Notes: generated by a model not told the origin, from the letters alone. Shown: positions 49,283 through 58,752, counted from the stretch's first letter. The stretch: 64,000 nucleotides of DNA from Flavobacterium cerinum (GCF_004028155.1 NZ_SBII01000012.1:62001-126000), one strand, 5' to 3'. A program made the numbers and translations.

Positions 49283-50555
49283 AAAATTACTTAACAAAAC
49301 AACATACAGCTTTCTAATCTATTCGGTTATAATATTACTGATAGCTGCGCCTGTATTTTATTTTATAAGCCAATGGCTCTACATTTATGAAACCGATGAG
49401 GTTTTACTTTTTCATAAGGGCGCTTTCGCAAAAGAAAGTAAGGAGGATTTTACTGAAAGTGATATCGCAGCCTGGAACAAATACAACCGAGATGTAGAAA
49501 TTGTGGGCGATATGGGTGTAACAAAAGACTCTATTGTAGGTAAAATGCTTTTTGACTCTATTGCCAATGAAAAAGAACCATTCCGTATACTTTATTCTCC
49601 TGTAACTATAAACGGTAAAAAATTTACTTATATTGAAAAAAGCAATCTGGTGGAGATGGAAGGCATGGTCTTTAGCATCGCTTCCATGTTTATCATTATC
49701 ATTATTATTCTATTGGTTGGTATCATTATCCTATCAAAACGTTTGGCGTCAAAAATCTGGAAACCTTTTTATGACACCTTAAAACAGATAGAGGATTTTG
49801 AAATCGATAAAAACAAGCCACCTCATTTTACCCCTACCAGCATCGATGAATTTGACCGTCTTAATAAAAGCCTTGAACGACTTATCGAAAAAAACACAGC
49901 CATATACAAAAGCCAGAGGGAATTTGTAGAAAATGCGGCACACGAGCTGCAAACCCCTTTAGCATTGTTCCAGACAAAAATTGATACACTGTCTCAACTT
50001 CCGAATCTTACAAAAGAGCACTCACAGCTATTGGGCTCTTTAAACAATGATGTTTCCAGGTTAAACCGCCTTAATAAAAACCTGCTGCTGTTATCTAAAA
50101 TAGAAAACGACAGTTACTTTGAAAAACAGCCGGTTATACTAAATGACTACATTAAAAAACACCTTGACTTTTTTAGCGAACAGGCAAAATCTAAAAGCAT
50201 ATCTATTGTTGTAGAATTTAACAAACCGCTGCAAATAAACTCCAATCCTGTATTAACCGAAGTATTGATCAATAATTTATTCCTGAATGCTATAAGACAT
50301 AATAGTAAAGACGGTAAAATAATAATCAGGACATCAGATAAGACGATTACATTTTCTAATACCGGACCTGAAACGTCATTAAACATCAACAAGCTATTCA
50401 ATCGATTTTCAAAATCAGACCCTTCTGCACAAGGCAACGGATTAGGGCTGGCCATCGTAAAAAAGATAGTAGAATTGAACAACTGGAATATTACCTATAA
50501 TTTTCAGGACGGCTTACATAGCTTTACTGTACAATTTGAATTCAGTACAACGTAA
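49275..50555 (+). CDS. Sensor histidine kinase
   Basis: 426 residues from the ATG at 49275 (MTRKLLNKTTYSFLIYSVII). Two membrane segments (about 11-33 and 132-153) enclose a periplasmic loop of about 98 residues. The HisKA domain has His223 in FVENAAHELQTPLALF. The ATPase domain has NNLFLNAIRHNSKDGK (N box) and GNGLGLAIVKKI (G2 box). The linker after the second helix is HAMP-like but weak. The small sensor domain resembles PmrB/QseC-type envelope sensors in layout. Cognate partner is the overlapping regulator. Confidence 0.92.
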   Translation: MTRKLLNKTTYSFLIYSVIILLIAAPVFYFISQWLYIYETDEVLLFHKGAFAKESKEDFTESDIAAWNKYNRDVEIVGDMGVTKDSIVGKMLFDSIANEKEPFRILYSPVTINGKKFTYIEKSNLVEMEGMVFSIASMFIIIIIILLVGIIILSKRLASKIWKPFYDTLKQIEDFEIDKNKPPHFTPTSIDEFDRLNKSLERLIEKNTAIYKSQREFVENAAHELQTPLALFQTKIDTLSQLPNLTKEHSQLLGSLNNDVSRLNRLNKNLLLLSKIENDSYFEKQPVILNDYIKKHLDFFSEQAKSKSISIVVEFNKPLQINSNPVLTEVLINNLFLNAIRHNSKDGKIIIRTSDKTITFSNTGPETSLNINKLFNRFSKSDPSAQGNGLGLAIVKKIVELNNWNITYNFQDGLHSFTVQFEFSTT

Positions 50556-50576
50556 TCATAAACACTACCAAATCTA

Positions 50577-50597
50577 ATTCAAAATTAATTCAAAATT
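50577..50597 (+). promoter_or_regulatory. Operator B: tandem ATTCAAAATT sites upstream of the LtaS-like gene
   Basis: Two identical copies, 50577-50586 and 50588-50597, 11-bp period, followed by G; a -7-like GAAACTTGC ends at the same distance as in operator A. Confidence 0.7.
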
Positions 50598-50611
50598 GGA
50601 TTGGAAACTTG

Positions 50612-50629
50612 CTGACTAAAATTAGTCAG
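50612..50629. promoter_or_regulatory. Palindrome in the leader of the LtaS-like gene
   Basis: CTGACTAA-AA-TTAGTCAG, perfect 8-bp arms, ending 2 bp before the ATG at 50632. It could be a second operator at the transcript start or a hairpin that limits translation. Confidence 0.4.
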
Positions 50630-50631
50630 GC

Positions 50632-52590
50632 ATGTTTAAGAGAATTCAATTATCGGGCAGGTTCACCCTGCTGTTGTATTTTATTTTTTGGTTTCTTATT
50701 GTATCACAGTTATTAAGAATTTGCTTCTTTATATGGCAGTACAGTGAAGTCTCACTGAATATTATAAACGTACTTAGAACACTGTTAACCGGTCTTTTTT
50801 TTGACATAGGGGCGGTAACTTTTATAAGCCTCCCGGCAGTTTTATATTATGTTGTACTTCCAAATAAACTAGTTGGCTCATGGCTGGATAAAATTCTAAT
50901 TTGGTTTTTTACGAGCCTTACCATAGTAATACTGGTCTTTACTTTTTTTGCTGAACTTACCTTTTGGGAGGAATTTAAAACACGCTTTAATTTTATCGCG
51001 GTAGATTACCTTATTTATACCCATGAAGTTATTTCTAACATTGACCAATCGTATCCACTTCCATTATTAATAGGTGGTGTGCTGCTAATAACATTTGCTG
51101 TTTTATTCCTGTTTTACAAAAGGCTGGCATTTACCAGGACTTTTACTCAAAAAGCTTCACTTAAGCAAAGGGCAATTGTTCTTTTAACAGCTTTGATCAT
51201 GGCATTAGGTTATATTGCATTTATAACAAACAACCAGGCGGAGTGGTCGGCTAACCGATACAATTCTGAAATTTCCAAAAATGGTGTGTATGCCTTTTTT
51301 GCAGCCTTCAGGAACAATCAGATGAAGTATGATGAGTTTTATACTTCCATTAAAAACGATGATGCTTTTGCCATCATTAAAAACAAGCTAAAAAGCCCTA
51401 ATTCAAAATACACTAGTGACGGCTCTTGTATCCATCGAACAATAACCGACAGTCTTCCTTCGCAGGAAAAGAAAAATGTTGTGTTTATTCTTGTTGAAAG
51501 CCTTAGCGGCAGCTTTATGAAAGAATTTGGCAATCAGGAAAACATTACTCCGTTTTTAGACAGCCTGGCACAAAAAAGCGTTTTCTTCGAAAACCTGTAT
51601 GCCACAGGAACACGAACTGTGAGAGGCATGGAAGCCGTAACGTTATGCATTCCGCCAACTCCGGGGCAAAGCATTGTTAAACGTCCTGAAAACGCCAATC
51701 TCTATACTGTAAACAGCATCTTTAAAGCAAAGAACTACGATTGTAATTTCTTTTATGGCGGCGATGGCTATTTTGACAATATGAACTCCTACTTTGGCGG
51801 AAATGGCTTTAATATTTATGACCGTGGCAGAGGAAGTGTATTAAGCGATAAGATCAAAACTACCCGAAACAACATTGACGACAGCGAGGTAACTTTTGAG
51901 AATGCATGGGGTATTTGCGATGAAGACATATTTAACAAAATGCTTACGGTTGCCGATAAACAGTATAAGAACAAGCAGCCCTTTTTCAACTTTGTAATGA
52001 CAACTTCTAATCACAGGCCTTACACGTATCCTGATGAGAAAATTGATATACCCTCAGGATCCAGCCGTCAGGGTGCTGTTAAATATACCGACTTTGCCAT
52101 TCGAGAACTATTTAAAAAAGCAAAATCGAAACCCTGGTTTAAGAATACGGTATTTGTTATTATTGCAGATCATTGTGCCAGCAGTGCCGGTAAAGACGAG
52201 ATCGATGTGGCCAATTACCACATCCCAGCATTTATTGTGAACCTGCCTGAAAACAGCAATCAGAAAATTGCAAAACAATGTTCGCAAATCGACCTGTTCC
52301 CTACCCTGTTCTCTTTAATGCACTGGAATTATCAATCGGATTTCTTTGGAAAAAGTGTTTTAAACAGACAGTTTGAAGAACGTTCTTTAATGGGAACCTA
52401 CAGGAAACTTGTTTTAATGAAAAAAGAAAAGGTAATGATCCTGTCCGATCAAAAAAAACAGGCTTTTTACATCTGGAATAAAAAAGACAACAGCTTAAAA
52501 GCAATACCGATAGACAAGACTTTTTTAGACGAAACGATATCATGGTACCAAACTGCCGACTATCTTTTCACGAATAAACTTTTAAAATAA
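50632..52590 (+). CDS. LTA synthase / MdoB-like membrane phosphotransferase (sulfatase fold)
   Basis: 652 residues. Five membrane segments (about 11-33, 49-75, 88-108, 144-162 and 181-199) precede a sulfatase-fold domain. Metal and catalytic residues are Glu289 in FILVESLSGS, Thr329 in ATGTRTVRGMEA, His in TTSNHRPYTYP and Asp-His in VIIADHCASS. Members move phosphoglycerol (LtaS, MdoB) from phosphatidylglycerol, and related enzymes move phosphoethanolamine from PE, to envelope glycans or lipid, releasing diacylglycerol. The overlapping diacylglycerol kinase gene fits that by-product. Donor and acceptor here are unknown. Confidence 0.88.
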   Translation: MFKRIQLSGRFTLLLYFIFWFLIVSQLLRICFFIWQYSEVSLNIINVLRTLLTGLFFDIGAVTFISLPAVLYYVVLPNKLVGSWLDKILIWFFTSLTIVILVFTFFAELTFWEEFKTRFNFIAVDYLIYTHEVISNIDQSYPLPLLIGGVLLITFAVLFLFYKRLAFTRTFTQKASLKQRAIVLLTALIMALGYIAFITNNQAEWSANRYNSEISKNGVYAFFAAFRNNQMKYDEFYTSIKNDDAFAIIKNKLKSPNSKYTSDGSCIHRTITDSLPSQEKKNVVFILVESLSGSFMKEFGNQENITPFLDSLAQKSVFFENLYATGTRTVRGMEAVTLCIPPTPGQSIVKRPENANLYTVNSIFKAKNYDCNFFYGGDGYFDNMNSYFGGNGFNIYDRGRGSVLSDKIKTTRNNIDDSEVTFENAWGICDEDIFNKMLTVADKQYKNKQPFFNFVMTTSNHRPYTYPDEKIDIPSGSSRQGAVKYTDFAIRELFKKAKSKPWFKNTVFVIIADHCASSAGKDEIDVANYHIPAFIVNLPENSNQKIAKQCSQIDLFPTLFSLMHWNYQSDFFGKSVLNRQFEERSLMGTYRKLVLMKKEKVMILSDQKKQAFYIWNKKDNSLKAIPIDKTFLDETISWYQTADYLFTNKLLK

Positions 52591-53471
52591 TGCTGTACAT
52601 TCATTTTATTGTTAATCCTATTTCGGGGAAAGGTAAGCATGTTATTACACACGCTACACTAAAAACCTTTTTCCCGGCAGATATGTTCAGGATTGAAGTG
52701 GATTATACCGAATATAAAAAACACGCTACAGAGCTCACTAAAAAAGCAGCAGCTAACAATCCGGATTATATTGTAGCCTGTGGCGGTGACGGAACTATAA
52801 ATGAAGTGGCTTCCTGCCTTATTAATACCTCTATTAAACTAGGCATTATCCCCGTAGGTTCGGGCAATGGGCTTTCGGCACATTTGCAAATTCCTAAAAA
52901 TATAGAACAGGCACTACAGCTTATTATCACCGGGCAGAGTACTTCTATTGATGTAGGTAAACTAAATGACAAATATTTCTTCAGCAATATGGGCGTGGGT
53001 ATTGATGCCATGATCATCCGGAATTATGAAAGTTCAGGAAGACGCACTTTGCTTACATATATAAAAGCTTCCTTAGCTGCCAGTATGGAATTTAAACCCC
53101 AGAAAACAGCATTATCATTTAAAAATAAAGTTGTAGAAGAAAATTCTTTTATGCTGTTCATATCCAATTCAAATGAGATGGGGTACAATATGAGCCTTAC
53201 ACCAAAAGCCAGCCTTAACGATGGTATGCTGGATCTGATAACCGTACCTCAGCTCTCTTTTCCTGAGAAATTAGCTTTAGGGTATTATGTGCTGCGCAAC
53301 AAAGTAGATAAATTCAAAAAAGCACAACATACCTTAGTTGATAATTTACACATTGAATTGCCGGAAAAGATATTTACCGATGCCCAGATCGATGGTGAAT
53401 ACCATAACCTGAAAACCAACTCTCTGAAGGTTTCTATCATAAAACACGGACTGGAAGTTATAATTCCGTAA
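52590..53471 (+). CDS. Diacylglycerol/lipid kinase (YegS/BmrU family)
   Basis: 293 residues. The nucleotide-binding motif CGGDGTINEVASCL is at about 64-77, preceded by the family start FIVNPISGKGK; GSGNGLSAHL follows at about 93-102. The enzyme phosphorylates diacylglycerol or a related lipid with ATP. Its ATG overlaps the stop of the LtaS-like gene (TAATG), so it probably recycles the diacylglycerol released by that enzyme. A long terminator follows. Confidence 0.9.
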   Translation: MLYIHFIVNPISGKGKHVITHATLKTFFPADMFRIEVDYTEYKKHATELTKKAAANNPDYIVACGGDGTINEVASCLINTSIKLGIIPVGSGNGLSAHLQIPKNIEQALQLIITGQSTSIDVGKLNDKYFFSNMGVGIDAMIIRNYESSGRRTLLTYIKASLAASMEFKPQKTALSFKNKVVEENSFMLFISNSNEMGYNMSLTPKASLNDGMLDLITVPQLSFPEKLALGYYVLRNKVDKFKKAQHTLVDNLHIELPEKIFTDAQIDGEYHNLKTNSLKVSIIKHGLEVIIP

Positions 53472-53475
53472 TACT

Positions 53476-53531
53476 AAAATGCTCCCATAAACGAGTTAGC
53501 ATAAAGCTTAACTTATTTATGGGAGCATTTT
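53476..53531. terminator. Long bidirectional terminator between DAG kinase and PAP2 genes
   Basis: 16-bp outer stem AAAATGCTCCCATAAA (53476-53491) / TTTATGGGAGCATTTT (53516-53531) with an inner AGTTAGC/GCTTAACT hairpin. It lies between convergent genes. Confidence 0.88.
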
Positions 53532-53555
53532 AATCATAACCTACACATCTGAAAA

Positions 53556-54329
53556 TTAAAACTGTATGATAAGCACACCTCCTACCTGCGAACCATTATA
53601 AGTAGGTGCAAATGAAAAGGAGGTTTTTCTTTCTTTTGAAACATCTTTACTGCTATTACCAAAAAGCGTATCGTTAATAAAAGGATACAGCCAGTAAGCA
53701 ATCTTAGTACTCAGTATTCCAATACCTGCCCCGGCAGCTACATCGGTTAGCCAGTGCCTGTTGTTTACGATCCTGAAGGCTCCGGTACCAGCTGCGACTG
53801 CATATCCTGCAATACCATACCAAACAGAGGTGTCTTTATATTCCTGCCATAAAAATTCGGCTCCTGCAAAAGCATTAGCGGTATGACCCGAAGGGAATGA
53901 ATTGTTAGTCGTGCCGTCCGGTCGTTCGATTTTGGTTATCGATTTAAGCGCAAACACAGACGACGCCATAATAGCATAAGATGTAGCCATAATGATCGTC
54001 CTGTCTTTAAAACGGTTTTTTCCTTTAATTCCCATTGCATTTAACGCATATACAGAAGCAGCAGGTGCATATTGCGAAAAGTCGTCTATCGTTATTTTCT
54101 GGTCGATATCTTCTTTAACCTCATCCCGTATTTTAGTATTGATATTTTGTATCGGGTGACTTTCAAGCCCTATGAATCCATAACTCAATAATGCTGCGGG
54201 AAGAATAAGCTGTTTGTAGTTAAACTTAATGTTGTGCACACTGTCCTGTGCAGTTAACGAATCTATAACCGTAGTCTGAGCGCTAACCATTGTTATGCCC
54301 AGTAAAGAAATTAGAAGGAATTTAAACAT
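53556..54329 (-). CDS. PAP2 superfamily phosphatase
   Basis: 257 residues with a signal peptide (ends MVSAQ). The three phosphatase motifs are KSITKIERPDG (motif 1, KxxxxxxRP), SFPSGHTANAF (PSGH) and RIVNNRHWLTDVAAG (RxxxxxHxxxD). It removes phosphate from a lipid such as phosphatidic acid, undecaprenyl diphosphate or lipid A, on the periplasmic side. It is convergent with the DAG kinase and shares the regulatory region 54330-54593 with a divergent lipoprotein. A weaker ATTCARAATT pair on the minus strand precedes it. Confidence 0.92.
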   Translation of the reverse strand: MFKFLLISLLGITMVSAQTTVIDSLTAQDSVHNIKFNYKQLILPAALLSYGFIGLESHPIQNINTKIRDEVKEDIDQKITIDDFSQYAPAASVYALNAMGIKGKNRFKDRTIIMATSYAIMASSVFALKSITKIERPDGTTNNSFPSGHTANAFAGAEFLWQEYKDTSVWYGIAGYAVAAGTGAFRIVNNRHWLTDVAAGAGIGILSTKIAYWLYPFINDTLFGNSSKDVSKERKTSFSFAPTYNGSQVGGVLIIQF

Positions 54330-54454
54330 CTGCTTTTAAATTTAAATTGATAGTAGGGAATTATGTAAAAGCGTAGTTTTTCTCCATGTCTAATGTTTGG
54401 TTTTTAGATTAATGATTTGCGTGATCCTATTATTATGGAGCGAAATTCAATAGC

Positions 54455-54475
54455 AATTTTGAAGAAATTCTGTAT
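54455..54475 (-). promoter_or_regulatory. Operator D: tandem site (minus strand) upstream of the PAP2 gene
   Basis: Read on the minus strand: ATACAGAATT (54466-54475), one base, CTTCAAAATT (54455-54464), then G. Each half has one mismatch to ATTCARAATT and the 11-bp period is kept. TGAATTTC follows at about the -7 position. Confidence 0.5.
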
Positions 54476-54514
54476 TTCCGAATTTTCAATTAAAATTTTC
54501 AAATACCTTTAAAC

Positions 54515-54535
54515 ATTCAGAATTAATTCAGAATT
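54515..54535 (+). promoter_or_regulatory. Operator C: tandem ATTCAGAATT sites upstream of the small lipoprotein
   Basis: Two identical copies, 54515-54524 and 54526-54535, 11-bp period, followed by G; a TATAATTTGG -7-like element follows at the same distance as in operators A and B. Confidence 0.7.
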
Positions 54536-54593
54536 GACGTATAATTTGGCCGAAAATTATACAGAGTAATGACCGTAGCTTAAATGAATACTT

Positions 54594-55055
54594 ATGCAGA
54601 ATTTAAAACTGGTCTTATCTACTTTTATCGCTGTATCAGCATTAGTTTCCTGTAATTCTTCTAACACTAACAAAGGAGTTGTTCCAGAAATTAAAAACAA
54701 CAGCACAGTCATTTTTACATCGGGGACATGGCATGTTTCAAACTTTGTAAAAGATGGCATTGATAAAAAAGAGAGCTATGCTGCTTATGTCTTTGAATTT
54801 ATGCCAAACCACCACGTAACCGCTAAACGAGGCGATATTATTTACAAAGGCAGCTGGGAAATTATAAATGATGGGATTACAGATGATGCACCCGTTACAG
54901 ACCTCGATCTTATCCTTGATTTTAAAAGACAGGCGAATGTCTCGCAGCTTAACGGCGAGTGGATGATTGAAGAAAAGGCTCCTCTAAAAGTCGAACTAAA
55001 TAACATTAGTAGTGATCATAACAAAGTAGACCATCTTGCTTTTCAAAAGAGTTAG
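54594..55055 (+). CDS. Hypothetical lipoprotein under the tandem operator
   Basis: 153 residues. The lipoprotein signal ends ALVSC with Cys20. The mature domain has a lipocalin-like pattern: SGTWHVSNFVKDGIDKKESY, then VFEFMPNHHVTAKRGDIIYK-GSWEI, resembling the TWxVxxF...F.F...G.....G.W family of small Bacteroidetes lipoproteins (META or lipocalin-like). Function unknown. The upstream region has a perfect tandem operator, so it is probably part of the two-component regulon. Confidence 0.8.
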   Translation: MQNLKLVLSTFIAVSALVSCNSSNTNKGVVPEIKNNSTVIFTSGTWHVSNFVKDGIDKKESYAAYVFEFMPNHHVTAKRGDIIYKGSWEIINDGITDDAPVTDLDLILDFKRQANVSQLNGEWMIEEKAPLKVELNNISSDHNKVDHLAFQKS

Positions 55056-55064
55056 CAGGAGAAA

Positions 55065-55613
55065 TTATGCAATATTTTTATGAGTAATCTTTTTTAGAAG
55101 TGCTTTTTTAAAACGTAAAAGTGAGATATAATGAAAAGGAGCATGAAAAGGTGATCTTTTATTATGCCCGGCAACAGCATATCTGTTTATATAGGCATTT
55201 TCATTATCAAACAAAATAGTAGTTTCTTTAATTCCTCCCCAACGGGTACTTTCTATAGCATTCTTAATCTTCTTTGAGCCTGTTATACTTCTTGTCTCAG
55301 GAAAGTGTAGTTTTAAAGATTCGATAACTGCATTTTTATTGTACTTTAAGCCACCGCCTTCAATACAAATTAGCTTCCCCTTTAAATACCAGCCCAGAAG
55401 TAACCATAAACCCATTATTAAGAAGAAGGTATCTAAAAAAGGATCAGGTGAATGTCTTGTTATTATCCCAAAAAAAAGGCAAATTGAAATTACAGGAAAT
55501 ACTAAACAAAAAGCAGCATCCACTACAATATCATATACCTTGCCTAAACCCTGGTCATAAAGTATCCTACCGTATTTTATACTTGTGTTAATATTTACAT
55601 CGTCTATTCTCAT
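55065..55613 (-). CDS. Hypothetical membrane protein
   Basis: 182 residues. Two membrane segments (about 28-50 and 60-78, FLIMGLWLLLGWYLKG) are followed by a soluble C-terminal domain (LICIEGGGLKYNKNAVIESL, RWGGIKETTILFDNENAYIN) ending in a basic tail. The PH-like pattern of strands after the helix pair recalls small membrane proteins of unknown role. Not recognised. It is convergent with the lipoprotein and 64 bp from the tRNA pair. Confidence 0.7.
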   Translation of the reverse strand: MRIDDVNINTSIKYGRILYDQGLGKVYDIVVDAAFCLVFPVISICLFFGIITRHSPDPFLDTFFLIMGLWLLLGWYLKGKLICIEGGGLKYNKNAVIESLKLHFPETRSITGSKKIKNAIESTRWGGIKETTILFDNENAYINRYAVAGHNKRSPFHAPFHYISLLRFKKALLKKITHKNIA

Positions 55614-55645
55614 GCTCTAAAATTCTAATAACTATATAAAATAAA

Positions 55646-55675
55646 AAAGCCCTAAACTTTCGTTTAAGGCTTTTT
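55646..55675 (-). terminator. Hairpin terminator of the tRNA pair
   Basis: Stem AGCCCTAAAC / GTTTAAGGCT with one mismatch, loop TTTC, flanked by A- and T-runs. Confidence 0.8.
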
Positions 55676-55676
55676 G

Positions 55677-55762
55677 TACTCAAGGCGGGACTTGAACCCG
55701 CACGGGCATTACTACCCACTGGATTTTAAGTCCAGCGTGTCTACCAATTCCACCACTCGAGC
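55677..55762 (-). tRNA. tRNA-Leu(TAA)
   Basis: 86 nt with a long variable arm. The anticodon stem CTGGA/TCCAG encloses CTTAAAA (anticodon TAA), the T-arm has GGTTCAAGTCC, and acceptor GCTCGAG pairs with CTTGAGT. No CCA is encoded. It is downstream of tRNA-Gly on the same transcript. Confidence 0.94.
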
Positions 55763-55778
55763 ATAATAAGGTAGTTTG

Positions 55779-55851
55779 AGCGAAAAACGGGATTCGAACC
55801 CGCGACCTCAACCTTGGCAAGGTTGCGCTCTACCAACTGAGCTATTTTCGC
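55779..55851 (-). tRNA. tRNA-Gly(GCC)
   Basis: 73 nt. Anticodon stem CAACC/GGTTG encloses TTGCCAA (anticodon GCC), the T-arm has GGTTCGAATCC, and acceptor GCGAAAA pairs with TTTTCGC. It is the first gene of the tRNA pair. It complements the TCC isoacceptors at 6.3 kb. Confidence 0.95.
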
Positions 55852-55894
55852 ATTATTTCAATTTTCACTACTGTTTGTATCAGTAATTCGAGTG

Positions 55895-55924
55895 CAAATG
55901 TAGCACTTAATTTCAATCCTACAA
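55895..55924 (-). promoter_or_regulatory. Promoter of the tRNA-Gly/tRNA-Leu operon
   Basis: On the minus strand: TTG (55922-55924), 19 nt, TACATTTG (55895-55902) followed by C. A two-element consensus promoter. Confidence 0.72.
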
Positions 55925-56004
55925 GGGTTTTCGAAAAAAAAATTCACATAAAAATATAACCCTCTGATAACCTTAATTTTAAAATTGAAACTTTTTTTTA
56001 CCCT

Positions 56005-58611
56005 TTATTTTACCAGCATCCTTTTTATCTCGTTCAGTTTCATCAGGGCTTCAACCGGAGTTAGGGTATTGATGTCAATATTCAGGATTTCTTCTTTAAT
56101 TTCTTCCAATAACGGATCGTCAAGATTAAAGAAGCTCAACTGCAATTCGTCTTTGTCCTGAGTTTTTTTATTACCCAATGCCTCACTCGAATGATTTTTT
56201 TCCAGCTTCTTAAGCATCTTCTGTGCCTTCTGGATCACGGTTTGTGGCATTCCCGCCATCTTGGCTACGTGAATACCAAAACTGTGTGCACTCCCTCCTT
56301 TTACAAGCTTACGGATAAACAGCACAGTATCTTTTAATTCTTTTACCGATACATTGTAGTTTTGTATGCGGTCAAAAATATCCTGCATTTCGTTTAGCTC
56401 ATGGTAATGTGTAGCAAACAGTGTTTTTGGCTGTGCCGGATGCTCGTGCAAAAATTCGGCTATGGCCCAGGCTATCGAGATACCATCATAAGTACTGGTA
56501 CCACGACCTATCTCATCGAGCAGGATAAGGCTCCTGTCGGATATATTGTTAAGGATGCTTGCCGTTTCGTTCATCTCTACCATAAAGGTCGATTCACCCA
56601 TAGAAATATTATCTGATGCTCCTACCCTTGTAAAGATTTTGTCTACGATACCCATGCGCACGCTCTCGGCCGGGACAAAGCTTCCCATTTGTGCTAAAAG
56701 CACAATAAGCGCCGTTTGACGCAGTATTGCCGACTTACCCGACATGTTGGGTCCGGTGATCATAATAATTTGCTGAGAGGACCTGTCAAGAAAAACATCA
56801 TTGGTTATATATGGCGTTCCAACAGGTAATTGTTTTTCGATTACCGGGTGGCGGCCTTCTTTAATTTCGAGTTCAAAACTATCATCGATTTCAGGACACA
56901 CATATTTGTTTTCTATCGCCAACTGTGCAAACGATGCCAGACAGTCCATCTGGGCTACAAGGCTAGCATTAAGCTGTACCGGTTTTATATAGGTTGATAC
57001 CCAAACCACCAACTGGTCGAACAATTGGGTTTCCAATGCGTGTATCTTTTCTTCGGCTCCTAATATCTTTGTTTCATATTCTTTAAGCTCTTCGGTAATA
57101 TAGCGTTCTGCATTTACCAAAGTCTGCTTACGGATCCATTCGGTAGGCACTTTATCTTTATGCGTATTCCTTACCTCGATATAATAGCCAAACACATTGT
57201 TGAAGGATATTTTTAACGAAGATATCCCTGTACGTTCTGACTCTCTTTTCTCAATCCCTTCCAGATATTCTTTACCCGAATGGGAAATATTTCTCAGGTC
57301 ATCAAGTTCCGGATGAATACCTTTAGCAATAGCATTCCCTTTGTTGATGGATACCGGTGCTTCCGGGTTCAGGGTTGTTTTTATTTTTTCACGAAGCAGT
57401 TCGCAGGCATGAAGGCTGTCGCCGATAGCTTTTAATGCTTCGTTCTTACTTTCCAGTGCCAGTTGTTTGATCGGTACTATGGCATCAAGCGAATCTTTAA
57501 GATTAACGACCTCACGCGGTGAAACTTTACCGGTAGCTATTTTAGAAATAAGCCTTTCCAGATCGGAGATTTGTTTTATTTGCTGCTGAATTTTACTCAG
57601 CATCGTATCGTTTTCTTTAAGATAAGAGACCACCTCATGGCGCGCCCTTACTTTATTAGCATCTTTAAGCGGTAATGCCAGCCAGCGTTTTAACAGGCGG
57701 CTGCCCATAGGCGATAATGTCTTATCGATAACATCCAATAAAGTTACAGCATTAAGGTTCGGGCTTTGATACAACTCAAGGTTACGGATCGTAAAACGGT
57801 CCATCCACACATAAGCATCTTCTGCAATACGCTGAATGGTGGTTATGTGCTGTACTTTGTTGTGCTGTGTTTCAGACAGGTAATACAACACCGCACCCGA
57901 TGCGATGATACCTTCCTGCAGCTCCTCTACCCCAAAACCTTTAAGGGAATTGGTACCAAAGTGCGAAGTAAGATTGTCAAAAGCATAGTCTTCTTTATAC
58001 ACCCAGTCTTCCAAATAAAACGTATGGTAATCATCACCAAATGTATCCCTGAAATTATTTTTTTCGTTTTTAGGCACCAGTACTTCGCTTGGGCTAAAAT
58101 TTTGTAACAGCTTATCAATATATTCTTCATTACCCTGCGCCGTAAGGAATTCTCCCGTAGACACATCCAGGAATGAGATCCCTAAACTTTTTCGGCCAAA
58201 GTAAACTGATGCTAAAAAGTTGTTAGATTTAGAATGCAGTACCTCATCGTTCATAGAAACACCCGGAGTAACCAGTTCTGTCACGCCACGTTTCACGATA
58301 GTCTTTGTCATTTTGGGATCTTCCAACTGGTCACATATTGCTACACGTAATCCCGCTTTTACCAGTTTTGGCAAATAGGTATTTAACGAATGATGCGGGA
58401 AACCACACAATGCTGTTTCGGTTTCGCTTCCTGCTCCTCTTTTGGTAAGCACAATACCTAATATTCCTGCTGCCCTTACAGCATCTGCACCAAAGGTTTC
58501 ATAAAAGTCGCCCACACGAAACAACAGGCAGGCATCAGGGTATTTTGCCTTGATCTCGTTATACTGTTTCATTAACGGGGTTTCTTTCGGTGCTTTTTCT
58601 TTAGTAGCCAA
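56005..58611 (-). CDS. mutS: DNA mismatch repair protein MutS
   Basis: 868 residues, full length. Domain I contains the mismatch-reading motif [14 protein letters not shown] (Phe and Glu of FxE). The core and clamp domains follow. The ATPase domain has Walker [16 protein letters not shown], the SFMVEM-type segment [16 protein letters not shown], Walker [18 protein letters not shown] and the His loop FATHYHEL. It binds mismatches and recruits MutL. It is monocistronic. Confidence 0.97.
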   Translation of the reverse strand: MATKEKAPKETPLMKQYNEIKAKYPDACLLFRVGDFYETFGADAVRAAGILGIVLTKRGAGSETETALCGFPHHSLNTYLPKLVKAGLRVAICDQLEDPKMTKTIVKRGVTELVTPGVSMNDEVLHSKSNNFLASVYFGRKSLGISFLDVSTGEFLTAQGNEEYIDKLLQNFSPSEVLVPKNEKNNFRDTFGDDYHTFYLEDWVYKEDYAFDNLTSHFGTNSLKGFGVEELQEGIIASGAVLYYLSETQHNKVQHITTIQRIAEDAYVWMDRFTIRNLELYQSPNLNAVTLLDVIDKTLSPMGSRLLKRWLALPLKDANKVRARHEVVSYLKENDTMLSKIQQQIKQISDLERLISKIATGKVSPREVVNLKDSLDAIVPIKQLALESKNEALKAIGDSLHACELLREKIKTTLNPEAPVSINKGNAIAKGIHPELDDLRNISHSGKEYLEGIEKRESERTGISSLKISFNNVFGYYIEVRNTHKDKVPTEWIRKQTLVNAERYITEELKEYETKILGAEEKIHALETQLFDQLVVWVSTYIKPVQLNASLVAQMDCLASFAQLAIENKYVCPEIDDSFELEIKEGRHPVIEKQLPVGTPYITNDVFLDRSSQQIIMITGPNMSGKSAILRQTALIVLLAQMGSFVPAESVRMGIVDKIFTRVGASDNISMGESTFMVEMNETASILNNISDRSLILLDEIGRGTSTYDGISIAWAIAEFLHEHPAQPKTLFATHYHELNEMQDIFDRIQNYNVSVKELKDTVLFIRKLVKGGSAHSFGIHVAKMAGMPQTVIQKAQKMLKKLEKNHSSEALGNKKTQDKDELQLSFFNLDDPLLEEIKEEILNIDINTLTPVEALMKLNEIKRMLVK

Positions 58612-58720
58612 TGGGAATGAGATTTTAATTTGCTTAGAGGGCGAAGTTACTTAAATTCTGAAAGACTTAAATGTGATGTTGGTAAATCGTGGATAACTTA
58701 ACCCATCTTTAAAATATCCT

Positions 58721-58728
58721 TACATTTG
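58721..58728 (+). promoter_or_regulatory. -7 promoter element of the SpoU methyltransferase gene
   Basis: TACATTTG followed by C, 24 bp before the ATG; no clear TTG at -33. Confidence 0.5.
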
Positions 58729-58752
58729 CCATTATCTATTTCCTTTTATTAC

